This document shows, in pieces, positions 1 through 6,747 of a stretch of DNA of 32,369 nucleotides; position 1 is the first letter of the stretch; each line of letters starts with the position of its first letter. The stretch spans positions 1 through 32,369 of IMG/VR virus record IMGVR_UViG_3300032006_000044; one strand, 5' to 3'. The stretch is from a virus. The notes beneath the pieces were generated by a model, which saw nothing but the letters and a program-made list of their open reading frames with translations, searched no databases and was not told the origin of the DNA. A program made the position numbers and the translations under genes.

Positions 1-454
1 TGTTTAATTCTGCTGCGGTTGTTGTAACGGCTGAACCACCGATAAGCAACTTGTCTTTAACAACGTCAATAACTGTTGAGCCAGCGGTTAACAGCTTGTC
101 AGCACTTTCATCCCAAAGCAGATAGGCTCCTGATGTAGCACCAAAGAACTTAACGTCAACGCCAGTATCGTCTACACCAAAGGTAGTAGCACCGTCTATC
201 TGTACTGCACCGTCAACATCTACAGCGTCTAAATTGGTTGTTCCGTCTATATCAACATTTCCTGATATGTCCAAAACAGCCGCTGTTAGTGTCCCTGTAA
301 ACGTAGGACCAGCTACGTCAGCTTTAGTTGCTATTGCTGTAGATATGTTATCAAATTCTGTTTCAAATTCTGCGCCTTTAATAACTTTGCCAGAATCACC
401 ACTAGGAAGACTATCCTTAGCTTCAAAGTCTGTAGTCTTAGTGTAATTGGACAT
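1..454 (-). CDS. Tail-fibre-like structural protein, N-terminal part (truncated by window edge)
   Basis: An open frame starts with ATG at 454 and runs off the window at position 1, giving about 151 residues. A good ribosome site (AGGAAG) lies about six bases upstream of the ATG. The protein begins MSNYTKTTDF, is rich in Asp, Thr, Gly and Ala, and contains short repeating units such as TFTGTLTAA, NVDIDG and VDVDGAVQIDG, then ends at TTTAAELN. Such N-termini and the TTTAAELN motif occur in tail-fibre or tail-appendage proteins of marine phages (known family pattern, recalled rather than searched). It follows the capsid gene and its terminator on the same strand. The receptor-binding or distal part is not visible. 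If the window ends are joined, the frame continues for 14 more codons and stops (see the entry at the right edge). Confidence 0.7.
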   Translation of the reverse strand, partial: MSNYTKTTDFEAKDSLPSGDSGKVIKGAEFETEFDNISTAIATKADVAGPTFTGTLTAAVLDISGNVDIDGTTNLDAVDVDGAVQIDGATTFGVDDTGVDVKFFGATSGAYLLWDESADKLLTAGSTVIDVVKDKLLIGGSAVTTTAAELN

Positions 455-469
455 TCGAGCTTCCTATTG

Positions 470-516
470 CGGAAAAAGAAAAGAAATTAAAGAGGGGCCT
501 GTGAAGACCCCTCCTT
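470..516 (-). terminator. Intrinsic terminator after the capsid gene
   Basis: Read on the minus strand, directly after the capsid stop codon, AAGGAGGGGTC pairs with GGCCCCTCTTT around a six-base loop (stem 489-516, two or three G-T pairs). The following 15-20 bases are T-rich. This is the form of a rho-independent terminator and would reduce read-through from the highly expressed capsid gene into the fibre gene. Confidence 0.75.
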
Positions 517-525
517 AAAAGTTCG

Positions 526-1500
526 TTACTCAGCGATTGCGAGAACGAAACCAGCTTCAGGACGATAGACCTGAACACCGTACAGGCAGTCAGCCGTGTA
601 CAGGGTAGACAGGTATTCCTGCTTGTACTGGGTTTGAGAGCGTACTGACTGTTGCTCTGCAAGGACAATAGCGTCCTTGTGGAAAAGCATAGCAGCACGA
701 GTATCAGCAGAGGAGGCAGTGTTGTCGCCTGCTGCTTCAATGGTTGCACAGTTAGAAGACACGTAAACGTCTACACCGTACAGATTACCGATAAGACCTG
801 AATTTGTAGTCTGACCACTTACGAAGTCAGAAGATACATAACGGTCAAGACCCATAATCGTCTTACGAACAGAAGGCGGGATAACAAGTACACGACCTTC
901 CATCGGTACGTTGTTGTCGTCCAGCTTCTGAATCATGTCACGATAAAACGCATCAGTGAACACATCAGTCGCTACAATAGTGTCGTCTGTGTACTGAGTT
1001 GTTGTACCGCCGTCGTTGAAGAAACAACCTGTATGCTGGTAGTCAGTAGCAGCAGCACCGTGTACAACGGCTCCACCATCACCAAAACCAGTGCCACAAG
1101 CATGGAGGTCAGTGTCTACTCGCACTGCGAGAGAGTAACCAGCGTCTTCAGTGTAGAACTGACGGAGGCTGCTGAGAGCCTGAACTTCAACAATGTCTTC
1201 AATCAACCTTGAGTATTCAAAGTGACGATTGATGTCGATAGTCAGTTCTGATTCAGTGTTGGCAATGATAGTAACCGCTGTATCAGCAGCTTTCGCATTG
1301 GCATCACCACGAGTGGGTTTAGGGATGTGAATCTTGTCGCCCTTCTTGCCATTCATAGAAATTTTCTTGACAAGAGGAGCCATTTTAAGATTCTTCTGAT
1401 AAGCAGCAATGATTTCGTCCGACCATATTTCGGGGACAAAAGTTGCGGCTTCTGTTAGTGCAGTATTACCCGCTGCACCGGGATATGTTGCAGTAGCCAT
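526..1500 (-). CDS. Major capsid protein
   Basis: This 324-residue protein is the likely main shell subunit of the head. Size, composition and position (just after an acidic scaffold-like gene and before a strong terminator) fit the HK97-fold capsid proteins of T7-like podoviruses. The N-terminal stretch (residues about 20-90) reads FVPEIWSDEIIAAYQKNL, APLVKKISMNGKKGDKIHIP, a pattern common to phage capsid proteins. No cleavage site or signal peptide is apparent. Start ATG at 1500 has GGAG ten bases upstream. The call rests on family pattern and gene order, not on a search. Confidence 0.88.
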   Translation of the reverse strand: MATATYPGAAGNTALTEAATFVPEIWSDEIIAAYQKNLKMAPLVKKISMNGKKGDKIHIPKPTRGDANAKAADTAVTIIANTESELTIDINRHFEYSRLIEDIVEVQALSSLRQFYTEDAGYSLAVRVDTDLHACGTGFGDGGAVVHGAAATDYQHTGCFFNDGGTTTQYTDDTIVATDVFTDAFYRDMIQKLDDNNVPMEGRVLVIPPSVRKTIMGLDRYVSSDFVSGQTTNSGLIGNLYGVDVYVSSNCATIEAAGDNTASSADTRAAMLFHKDAIVLAEQQSVRSQTQYKQEYLSTLYTADCLYGVQVYRPEAGFVLAIAE

Positions 1501-1519
1501 TAGTCAATTACTCCAATAG

Positions 1520-2311
1520 TTATTTGACTCGACCCTCTGCGTATGCCTTCAAAATTTCTTCTGACAAAGCTTGATAACGCTCAGGGTCAGTTTTCATTAG
1601 TTTAATAATGTCGGCCCGACGATAAACTTTTCTTCTTGGCCCCTCTGAGCTACCTTGTGTGTTACCTGTATTAGCCGCTTTAATTTGTTGCTTACGCGCC
1701 TGTTTTTCAACAGTAGCTGTTTGTGCTGCAATTCCTTTTCGTTCTTTCCAAAGAGAAAACAACTCATCAGCAGCGTCAGCATTAAAATTTTGATCGGCTT
1801 CTATAAATAACTGCGTCCTGATTTTAGAAGCGTTAATCCACCCTGCAAAACCTTCATCTTGAAGAATTTCTTGCATGTCTGGGTGTTTGTTTTGAAGTTG
1901 TGCCAGCGAAGTCTGTTTCTTGTACTGCGCTGTGTACTTTTCCGCTTCTTTTATTTTAGGATGGTTCTCAACAGCACGATTAACGGCTGCTTTAGGGTCC
2001 GTGAAGAAATCAATATCATCTTCAGGCTCAACTGTTTGTTGAGGTGCTACAAGTTGTGATTGATCAGCAATGTAATCATCAACAACTTTACGAAGCTCAC
2101 CTACTTCAGACGACTGACGACCTAGCATTTTTTCAGCTTCTTGGTGCATCTGTACAACTTCTTCCAGAGACTTGTTTTGGTACTTCTCTGGAATTGTAGG
2201 TTCTTCTATTTGAGGTTGCTCAACTTCTTGTTGAATCTCATCTGCTTCGATTTCTAAAGTGTCTGCTTGTTCCTCTTCAGGAGGCAAATCAACAATAGTT
2301 GCTCTTGACAT
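1520..2311 (-). CDS. Capsid assembly scaffold protein
   Basis: A 263-residue, highly charged protein: the first 60 residues are strongly acidic and Glu/Gln rich, the middle is predicted helical, and the last 60 residues are Lys/Arg rich (RRKVYRRADI). An acidic helical body with a basic C-terminal tail that contacts the shell is characteristic of phage scaffolds such as T7 gp9. It lies immediately upstream of the capsid gene (19-base gap), the usual position. GGAG sits seven bases before ATG 2311. It probably acts only during prohead assembly and leaves the particle. Confidence 0.85.
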   Translation of the reverse strand: MSRATIVDLPPEEEQADTLEIEADEIQQEVEQPQIEEPTIPEKYQNKSLEEVVQMHQEAEKMLGRQSSEVGELRKVVDDYIADQSQLVAPQQTVEPEDDIDFFTDPKAAVNRAVENHPKIKEAEKYTAQYKKQTSLAQLQNKHPDMQEILQDEGFAGWINASKIRTQLFIEADQNFNADAADELFSLWKERKGIAAQTATVEKQARKQQIKAANTGNTQGSSEGPRRKVYRRADIIKLMKTDPERYQALSEEILKAYAEGRVK

Positions 2312-2336
2312 AATTAAACTCCGTGAACATTTGTCA

Positions 2337-2558
2337 TTATGGAGATTGAGTTTTTCTACCTGCTTGTTCGTGTTCCTTTAGCCACTTGAGGTGTCTACCG
2401 GGAAAATCTCCGGTATGACCGTCAAGTACAAAAGACGGGGCAGATAGCATTTTAGTAGCAGTTTTGCCACAACCGCACCTACTGGTTGTCACACCACTAC
2501 TAACAAACTTTTCAAAAACAGTACCACAAGGGCACTTAAAATCATAGACTTTAAGCAT
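2337..2558 (-). CDS. Small zinc-ribbon protein (FmdB-like)
   Basis: A 73-residue protein with two cysteine pairs, CPCG near residue 10 and CGCG near residue 29, preceded by YDFKC; this is the layout of FmdB-type zinc ribbons. The C-terminal half (SFVLDGHTGDFPGRHLKWLKEHEQ) is charged and helical. Start ATG 2558 has GGGAG six bases upstream. It sits between the 80-residue gene and the scaffold in the capsid operon. Its role is unknown; zinc ribbons of this size may bind nucleic acid or protein. Confidence 0.75.
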   Translation of the reverse strand: MLKVYDFKCPCGTVFEKFVSSGVTTSRCGCGKTATKMLSAPSFVLDGHTGDFPGRHLKWLKEHEQAGRKTQSP

Positions 2559-2559
2559 C

Positions 2560-2802
2560 TTATTCTCCCGTGTCGGCTTCTGCTTGCTCTCTAGCTGCTT
2601 CTATTGTACCGTCTAGGTTCAATATAGCAGTAAAGGCTGCAACTTGGCCTTTGCGGAAGAATAGGTCTTCTAAGTCTTTAACTGACGTTAGGTCAGATAG
2701 TTTGTTTATATTATTGGAAAGCTCTTCTAAGAGTTGTTTGAAACCACTATGATTAAATAACTCATTATAGTTATTAAAATAAGTTTCAAGCTCAGGAGAC
2801 AT
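2560..2802 (-). CDS. Small acidic protein of unknown function in the capsid operon
   Basis: An 80-residue acidic protein, predicted largely helical (YFNNYNELFNHSGFKQLLEE; RKGQVAAFTAILNLDGTIEA). It is the first gene behind the strong promoter at 2832-2860 and has GAGGAAACCT before ATG 2802. It ends two bases before the zinc-ribbon gene. I do not recognise the family with certainty; similar small proteins occur next to capsid genes in marine podoviruses. A structural or assembly role is only inferred from position. Confidence 0.7.
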   Translation of the reverse strand: MSPELETYFNNYNELFNHSGFKQLLEELSNNINKLSDLTSVKDLEDLFFRKGQVAAFTAILNLDGTIEAAREQAEADTGE

Positions 2803-2814
2803 AGGTTTCCTCTA

Positions 2815-2841
2815 GTGTTAACTATAAGAATAGTTTAACAC
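2815..2841. repeat. Operator-like inverted repeat over the capsid promoter
   Basis: GTGTTAACTAT (2815-2825) and ATAGTTTAACAC (2830-2841) are inverted copies around a four-base loop, with one unpaired A. The repeat covers the -10 box and the likely start point of the promoter at 2832-2860, where a DNA-binding regulator would block or guide polymerase. It could also form a hairpin at the 5' end of the transcript. Part of it recurs at 10909-10928 and 8714-8724. Confidence 0.6.
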
Positions 2842-2860
2842 ATTTTTAAACAAATGTCAA
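2832..2860 (-). promoter_or_regulatory. Sigma70 promoter for the capsid/scaffold block
   Basis: On the minus strand, TTGACA (2860-2855, a perfect -35 box) is separated by 17 bases from TAAACT (2837-2832, 4 of 6 to TATAAT). The predicted start is near 2825, about 23 bases ahead of the first codon at 2802. It would drive the 80-residue gene, zinc ribbon, scaffold and capsid, ending at the terminator at 470-516. Confidence 0.72.
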
Positions 2861-2865
2861 GCTTT

Positions 2866-2985
2866 TTAATAACTTTTTCTTGGTCTTGACTTTTTAAGTT
2901 TTTTTCCTGTTCTGTTTGCAGCCTGTTTAGCTTTTTGCATTCCTTTTTTAGTATAAGGGTACTTTACGCCGCCTACTTTCGGCAT
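2866..2985 (-). CDS. 39-residue basic micro-protein MPKVGG...
   Basis: A short frame of 39 codons begins MPKVGGVKYPYTKKGM and ends RKSY, with about one third Lys/Arg. Small MPKVGG-type proteins recur in marine phage genomes (recalled family pattern). Its ribosome site is extraordinarily strong, which supports real translation. It follows the 51-residue micro-protein by 23 bases. Function unknown; the charge suggests contact with DNA or RNA, perhaps inside the particle. Confidence 0.75.
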   Translation of the reverse strand: MPKVGGVKYPYTKKGMQKAKQAANRTGKKLKKSRPRKSY

Positions 2986-2986
2986 C

Positions 2987-2998
2987 GGATCACCTCCT
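2987..2998 (-). promoter_or_regulatory. Exceptionally long Shine-Dalgarno site
   Basis: AGGAGGTGATCC on the minus strand is complementary over 12 consecutive bases to the 3' end of bacterial 16S rRNA (GGATCACCTCCT in DNA form). The AGGAGG core lies seven bases before the ATG at 2985, the ideal distance. Most genes in this window have only 4-5 matching bases. Confidence 0.8.
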
Positions 2999-3008
2999 AG
3001 TGGTTTAG

Positions 3009-3164
3009 TTATCTTTTTGGTCTTCTAGCAGTTTTAGCTGCTTGTCTAAAGTTTTTAGCGGTTGGTGCTCCCTTTGTTCCGGGTTTTCGCATCTTTTCAC
3101 CACTACCTGCTTTAATTCTAGCTCGTTTTCTTCTTATGTTTTCGTAGAGTCCACGTTTTGCCAT
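3009..3164 (-). CDS. 51-residue basic micro-protein MAKRGLY...
   Basis: A 51-codon frame starting MAKRGLYENIRRKRARIKAG and continuing with SGEKMRKPGTKGAPTAKNF; nearly 40 percent Lys/Arg. Proteins with the MAKRGLY and SGEKMRKPG(T/S)KGAP motifs are widespread in marine phages (recalled), with no known function. Its ATG overlaps the stop of the 95-residue gene (TAATG), and AAGGTG lies upstream. It probably travels with the virion genes as a packaging or DNA-binding factor, but this is inference. Confidence 0.8.
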   Translation of the reverse strand: MAKRGLYENIRRKRARIKAGSGEKMRKPGTKGAPTAKNFRQAAKTARRPKR

Positions 3165-3451
3165 TACCATTTCACCTTATTTGCCCAATATGCTGCTGAA
3201 CACTTACCTTTTGCTATATTCTTAGCGTGTCTAGCCTTAAAAGACTTACGCCTAGCTTTGTCTTTTGCAGACTTAGGATTCTTACCTGCACCACTGACGC
3301 CTTGTTGACCAAAGCGTATAGTTTTAATACTACCGTCCTCACACTTAGCAACAACTACATGAGACTTAGTAGGATGACTAGGCGTTCTTTTTGGCTTGTT
3401 GAACCCGCTTACTCCTGCTCTTGCTAGTCTTGGGTCCTTCTTCTTTGCCAT
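3164..3451 (-). CDS. Conserved basic phage protein (95 residues)
   Basis: Begins MAKKKDPRLARAGVSGFNKP and contains HPTKSHVVVAK, then IRFGQQGVSGAGKNPKSA, KSFKARHAKNIAKGK and the ending SAAYWANKVKW. These motifs are strongly conserved in marine phage genomes (recalled), without a proven function. The protein is very basic, and the FKARH/AAYWANKVKW end suggests a folded nucleic-acid-binding unit. ATG 3451 overlaps the portal stop codon (TAATG), with AAGGAG seven bases upstream, so it is translationally coupled to the portal gene. Confidence 0.85.
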   Translation of the reverse strand: MAKKKDPRLARAGVSGFNKPKRTPSHPTKSHVVVAKCEDGSIKTIRFGQQGVSGAGKNPKSAKDKARRKSFKARHAKNIAKGKCSAAYWANKVKW

Positions 3452-3560
3452 TAGACAACTCCTTGATCTGGCGTTCCAACGCTTCTAAGCGGTTCCATTG
3501 GGGCTTGAGGCGACGGTCTATTTGGTTCAGGAGTGTTTCTAGTTCGTTGTTGGTTAGCAT
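3378..3560 (-). CDS. Small coiled-coil protein fully overlapping portal end and next gene
   Basis: A 60-residue frame starting MLTNNELETLLNQID with a leucine/charged heptad stretch (WNRLEALERQIKELSN, about residues 22-37) and a basic tail (SKSRSKRVQQAKKNA). It lies in a different frame from the last 110 bases of the portal gene and the first 74 bases of the 95-residue gene. AGG lies about eight bases before the ATG. The coiled coil plus basic tail looks like a real protein and resembles small proteins next to the portal gene in related phages, but the total overlap makes it uncertain. Confidence 0.5.
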   Translation of the reverse strand: MLTNNELETLLNQIDRRLKPQWNRLEALERQIKELSNGKEEGPKTSKSRSKRVQQAKKNA

Positions 3561-5490
3561 TTTCTTTACCTATAAGCTCTCTTTCTTTAAGGAGAGTTTC
3601 AGCAACACGTAAGCGTCTCTCAAACTCTTTATCTTCTTGATCACCTTCTTTTAGGTTTTTAGTTATTGCATTGATCAAATCAATTTCAAGCTCTTTTGGA
3701 ACTGTTTCGGCTTCAATCGACAGTTTAACTGCTCTGGCGGAAGATTCTTGCGCTTGTGCAGATAAAGCAGCCGTTTGCGAGTTTTGGAAAGCAAGTTGAG
3801 CCTGTTGCGTAGCTACTTCCAGTTCCTGTGTTTGAGGATCAGGTTGCATAGCTTGTTGCATTGCCGCAAGAAGTTCTTCACGGTTAGACAAATTCATGTT
3901 GTCAATAATGGACTGTACTAAAGTAGAATACAAAGGTGTATCTTGTTGCATGGTTTGTAACAACTGTACAAGTTGTGTAACTTCGTATTCTCTAGCAATG
4001 ATACCCAGAGTGCTACTGGCGTTAAACTTGTAGTCAGCAACGGGGTAGCTTTCAGGGTCAAACTGCATATAACGATAAGCAGCTTTTTTTACAAAAGGTA
4101 TTAGGAACGACTGTTGGAAGTTTATCAAAGTGCGTTTATGACGTTTAATAATAGCACCAAGAGACATAGAAATACCAGCGGCAGTTGCTTCACCATTGAC
4201 AGAACCAGCAATTCCCGCTGAGTCTACGGCTCCTGTAGCCTGTTGCACCATCTGTTGCAAAGCTGCTGCTTGGGCAAAAGTAATTTGATTAACTTGTCCA
4301 AAATTAAACGGCTGTAAAACTTCACGAGGATCACCACTGGTTAGTATCATTTTACCGGGACGTACTTCTGGTTTAGCACCTCTAGGCAGTCTGGTTGCGT
4401 CAATAGCCAACATGGGATGTATGGTGAGACTAAGAGCGTCTATTCTTGCCCTGAGTTCTGTGTCAAGGGCTTTCTGTGAATTGTAACCTTTTTCACAAAC
4501 ACCACGACCCCAGAACCTACCCGGAACTACGTCCCACGGAAAAGCAACTATCGGCCTGTCCTGCATCATGTAAGGGTTGGCTTCCGCCTTTAAAAGAACA
4601 CCACCGTTAGCAATAATAACAATAGCTTCGACGTATTTAGAACCTTCTTTCTTTTCTTCCGTTAATTCTTCAACTTCTTCATCATCTTCCGTCAAAGCAG
4701 AGTCTAAAAGTTCTTTAGGAACTAAACCATAATATTTAGTAAGACGCACTTTGTCGTCATGGTAGATAGTAAGGTCTTGATCTGGCTCTAGGTCTGTATC
4801 AGGCGCTGCTGAACCAATTAAAACGTCCCTGTAAACACCTTGTTCTTGGAGAATCTCTACTTGGTGTAAACTAACAAATTCATCTACTGCAACACCCATA
4901 GCGTCTTCAACGGACGTTGCTACAGGGTCAATTAGAAAGTTTTGCGGCATTACAGGCTTAAGTTTTACTTTTACCCTATCTTCTACAGTAACACCTACAG
5001 CTTGCAAGTCACCGCCCATAATCGGTTGGGTCGCAGGGGCCATTTCCTTCATTTCTTCTATAACAATCTCACCAACGCCTGTACCAAACACAGCAGCGTT
5101 AATTAGACACTCAGCCACTGACTTACGAACCTTACAGTCCTCAAAGTCTTCCATAAGCTTGTTACGTAGGAACATAACGTCCTGACGGTCTGTGTCACCT
5201 AGATTGTCGGAGACATCAAACCACTTACCGCGCCCAAAGGTAGCTTCCTCTAGTTCTGCTACATTAGACTCCACAGCCTGTTGTAACGCAGGGGAAATAA
5301 TACGAGAGCGTTCAGAAGCTCTGTCACTGTCAGCAGGGTCCCATATACCACGCCATAGTCTGTAGTATTCGTCAAAGCGGTAAGAGTAGTTAGACTCGTA
5401 GTGGTCACGCCAATCTTCGCATTTGGTGATAACCCAGTCCTCAATAGATTCCTCTACCATCAGCGGGTCTGCTTCGTATATATCACTCAT
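3451..5490 (-). CDS. Portal (head-tail connector) protein
   Basis: At 679 residues this matches large podovirus portals. The N-terminal third has the typical pattern of the family (DWRDHYESNYSYRFDEYYRLW near residue 30; SNVAELEEATFGRG near 95; LINAAVFGTGVGEIVIEEM near 130). The middle contains FPWDVVPGRFWGRGVCEKG, and the C-terminal 150 residues are Gln/Ala rich helices, as expected for the barrel and crown. The ring of twelve copies would sit at one vertex and serve as the DNA channel docking the terminase. ATG 5490 has AGGA upstream; the terminase gene ends four bases before it. Confidence 0.9.
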   Translation of the reverse strand: MSDIYEADPLMVEESIEDWVITKCEDWRDHYESNYSYRFDEYYRLWRGIWDPADSDRASERSRIISPALQQAVESNVAELEEATFGRGKWFDVSDNLGDTDRQDVMFLRNKLMEDFEDCKVRKSVAECLINAAVFGTGVGEIVIEEMKEMAPATQPIMGGDLQAVGVTVEDRVKVKLKPVMPQNFLIDPVATSVEDAMGVAVDEFVSLHQVEILQEQGVYRDVLIGSAAPDTDLEPDQDLTIYHDDKVRLTKYYGLVPKELLDSALTEDDEEVEELTEEKKEGSKYVEAIVIIANGGVLLKAEANPYMMQDRPIVAFPWDVVPGRFWGRGVCEKGYNSQKALDTELRARIDALSLTIHPMLAIDATRLPRGAKPEVRPGKMILTSGDPREVLQPFNFGQVNQITFAQAAALQQMVQQATGAVDSAGIAGSVNGEATAAGISMSLGAIIKRHKRTLINFQQSFLIPFVKKAAYRYMQFDPESYPVADYKFNASSTLGIIAREYEVTQLVQLLQTMQQDTPLYSTLVQSIIDNMNLSNREELLAAMQQAMQPDPQTQELEVATQQAQLAFQNSQTAALSAQAQESSARAVKLSIEAETVPKELEIDLINAITKNLKEGDQEDKEFERRLRVAETLLKERELIGKENANQQRTRNTPEPNRPSPQAPMEPLRSVGTPDQGVV

Positions 5491-5493
5491 ATT

Positions 5494-6747
5494 TTAATAT
5501 CCTGCTACCACGTCCAGTATTTCGTGGTTGTCAATTTCGTAGTCGTAGTCATAAGCGACATTTGCAAGCTGGTCTATGTAAGCCAAAGCGTCCACAAGGT
5601 CGTCATGGGTTAATGGGTCAGGAAACTGGAACAATTGGTCCAAGAACCTAGCGTTCCACTCTCCTTTGTTTAAAGTAACGTAACCGTTTTCAAAGCGTCC
5701 CTGTAACGCCCACATTACCCTGTCAGTTTTTTTCTTGTTACCGTGGGTTAGTTCCTCAACTCTGAAGAACGTCCCGTACCGCTTCTGTAAGTCTGTCAGC
5801 GGAGACATTACGGCTTGTTTAGCAATGCCTCTTTCGATACCCACACTAACGGGCTTGTAGTCTCTAACTGCCTGAAATATTTTGGCGGCTGTCTCATCAA
5901 GGCTCCATCGCCCATAAATAATATTATCAACGTACCAACCGTTAGGGCTGACTTTGGTGACGGCAATCGCCGTTTCGTCCAACTTAGAATTTTTAGTTCT
6001 TTTCTTGTTAACTTCTTCAAAACCTGCCAAGTCAACAGCAATGTAGTAATCACCCTCCTCTTGTGAGTTTTCGGATACTTTAACCCATTCTTCTTTAAAC
6101 ATCTCAGAGCCACGAGCTTCAAAAGACGCCATGAACTCCTGACGGAATGCGTAGCTGGACATAGACTTCTTAGCTATATCTATTTCTTCTGCGTCCAACA
6201 ACGGATTGTCGTAGGACGTATAGTGCCACGTCTTGTAAGTTTTATCATCTCCTAACTCACCGTACTTGTACAGTTCGTAGAAGTGGTTACGACCCATAGG
6301 TGTACCTATGAACATCGCACAACCTTTTTGGTCAGCTAAAGCAGGTCTTAGTATCTGCTCAAAGACTTCAGGCTTCATATCAGCGTATTCGTCCAATACC
6401 AAAAACTTTAAAGACACACCACGCATTGTTTCCGGTCTGTCTGCACCTTTAAGACTAATAGTAGCCCCGTTGACCATTTTTATTTGCAGGTTGTTAATGT
6501 GGCTCCCCGAAATAACGGGATGCCCCAATTCCAACAACGTCTGCCACATAATGTCTCTAGCCTGTCCCTGAGTGGGTGCGACATAGAAAACATGCCCTCT
6601 ATCAGCTTGTAGAGCGTTAATTATCAACATCCAAGCAGCCAAACGCGACTTACCTGTACGTCTACCAGCAGCAACGATCTTAAAGCGAGTGGTGTCGTTC
6701 CAGACTTCCTGTTGCCACGGAAGTAACTCAATGTTAAGGTCTGTCAC
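5494..6747 (-). CDS. Terminase large subunit (packaging ATPase/nuclease)
   Basis: A 417-residue packaging motor. The ATPase domain shows Walker A (AAGRRTGKS, residues 26-34) and Walker B followed by the catalytic acid (FLVLDEYADM, about 113-122). The C-terminal nuclease domain shows the acidic positions YYIAVDLAGF (about 230) and THDDLVDALAYI (about 388). The start is GTG at 6747, overlapping the TGA of the methyltransferase-like gene (GTGA), with no clear ribosome site, so translation is probably coupled. It acts at the portal to cut and pump DNA into the prohead. Confidence 0.95.
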   Translation of the reverse strand: MTDLNIELLPWQQEVWNDTTRFKIVAAGRRTGKSRLAAWMLIINALQADRGHVFYVAPTQGQARDIMWQTLLELGHPVISGSHINNLQIKMVNGATISLKGADRPETMRGVSLKFLVLDEYADMKPEVFEQILRPALADQKGCAMFIGTPMGRNHFYELYKYGELGDDKTYKTWHYTSYDNPLLDAEEIDIAKKSMSSYAFRQEFMASFEARGSEMFKEEWVKVSENSQEEGDYYIAVDLAGFEEVNKKRTKNSKLDETAIAVTKVSPNGWYVDNIIYGRWSLDETAAKIFQAVRDYKPVSVGIERGIAKQAVMSPLTDLQKRYGTFFRVEELTHGNKKKTDRVMWALQGRFENGYVTLNKGEWNARFLDQLFQFPDPLTHDDLVDALAYIDQLANVAYDYDYEIDNHEILDVVAGY

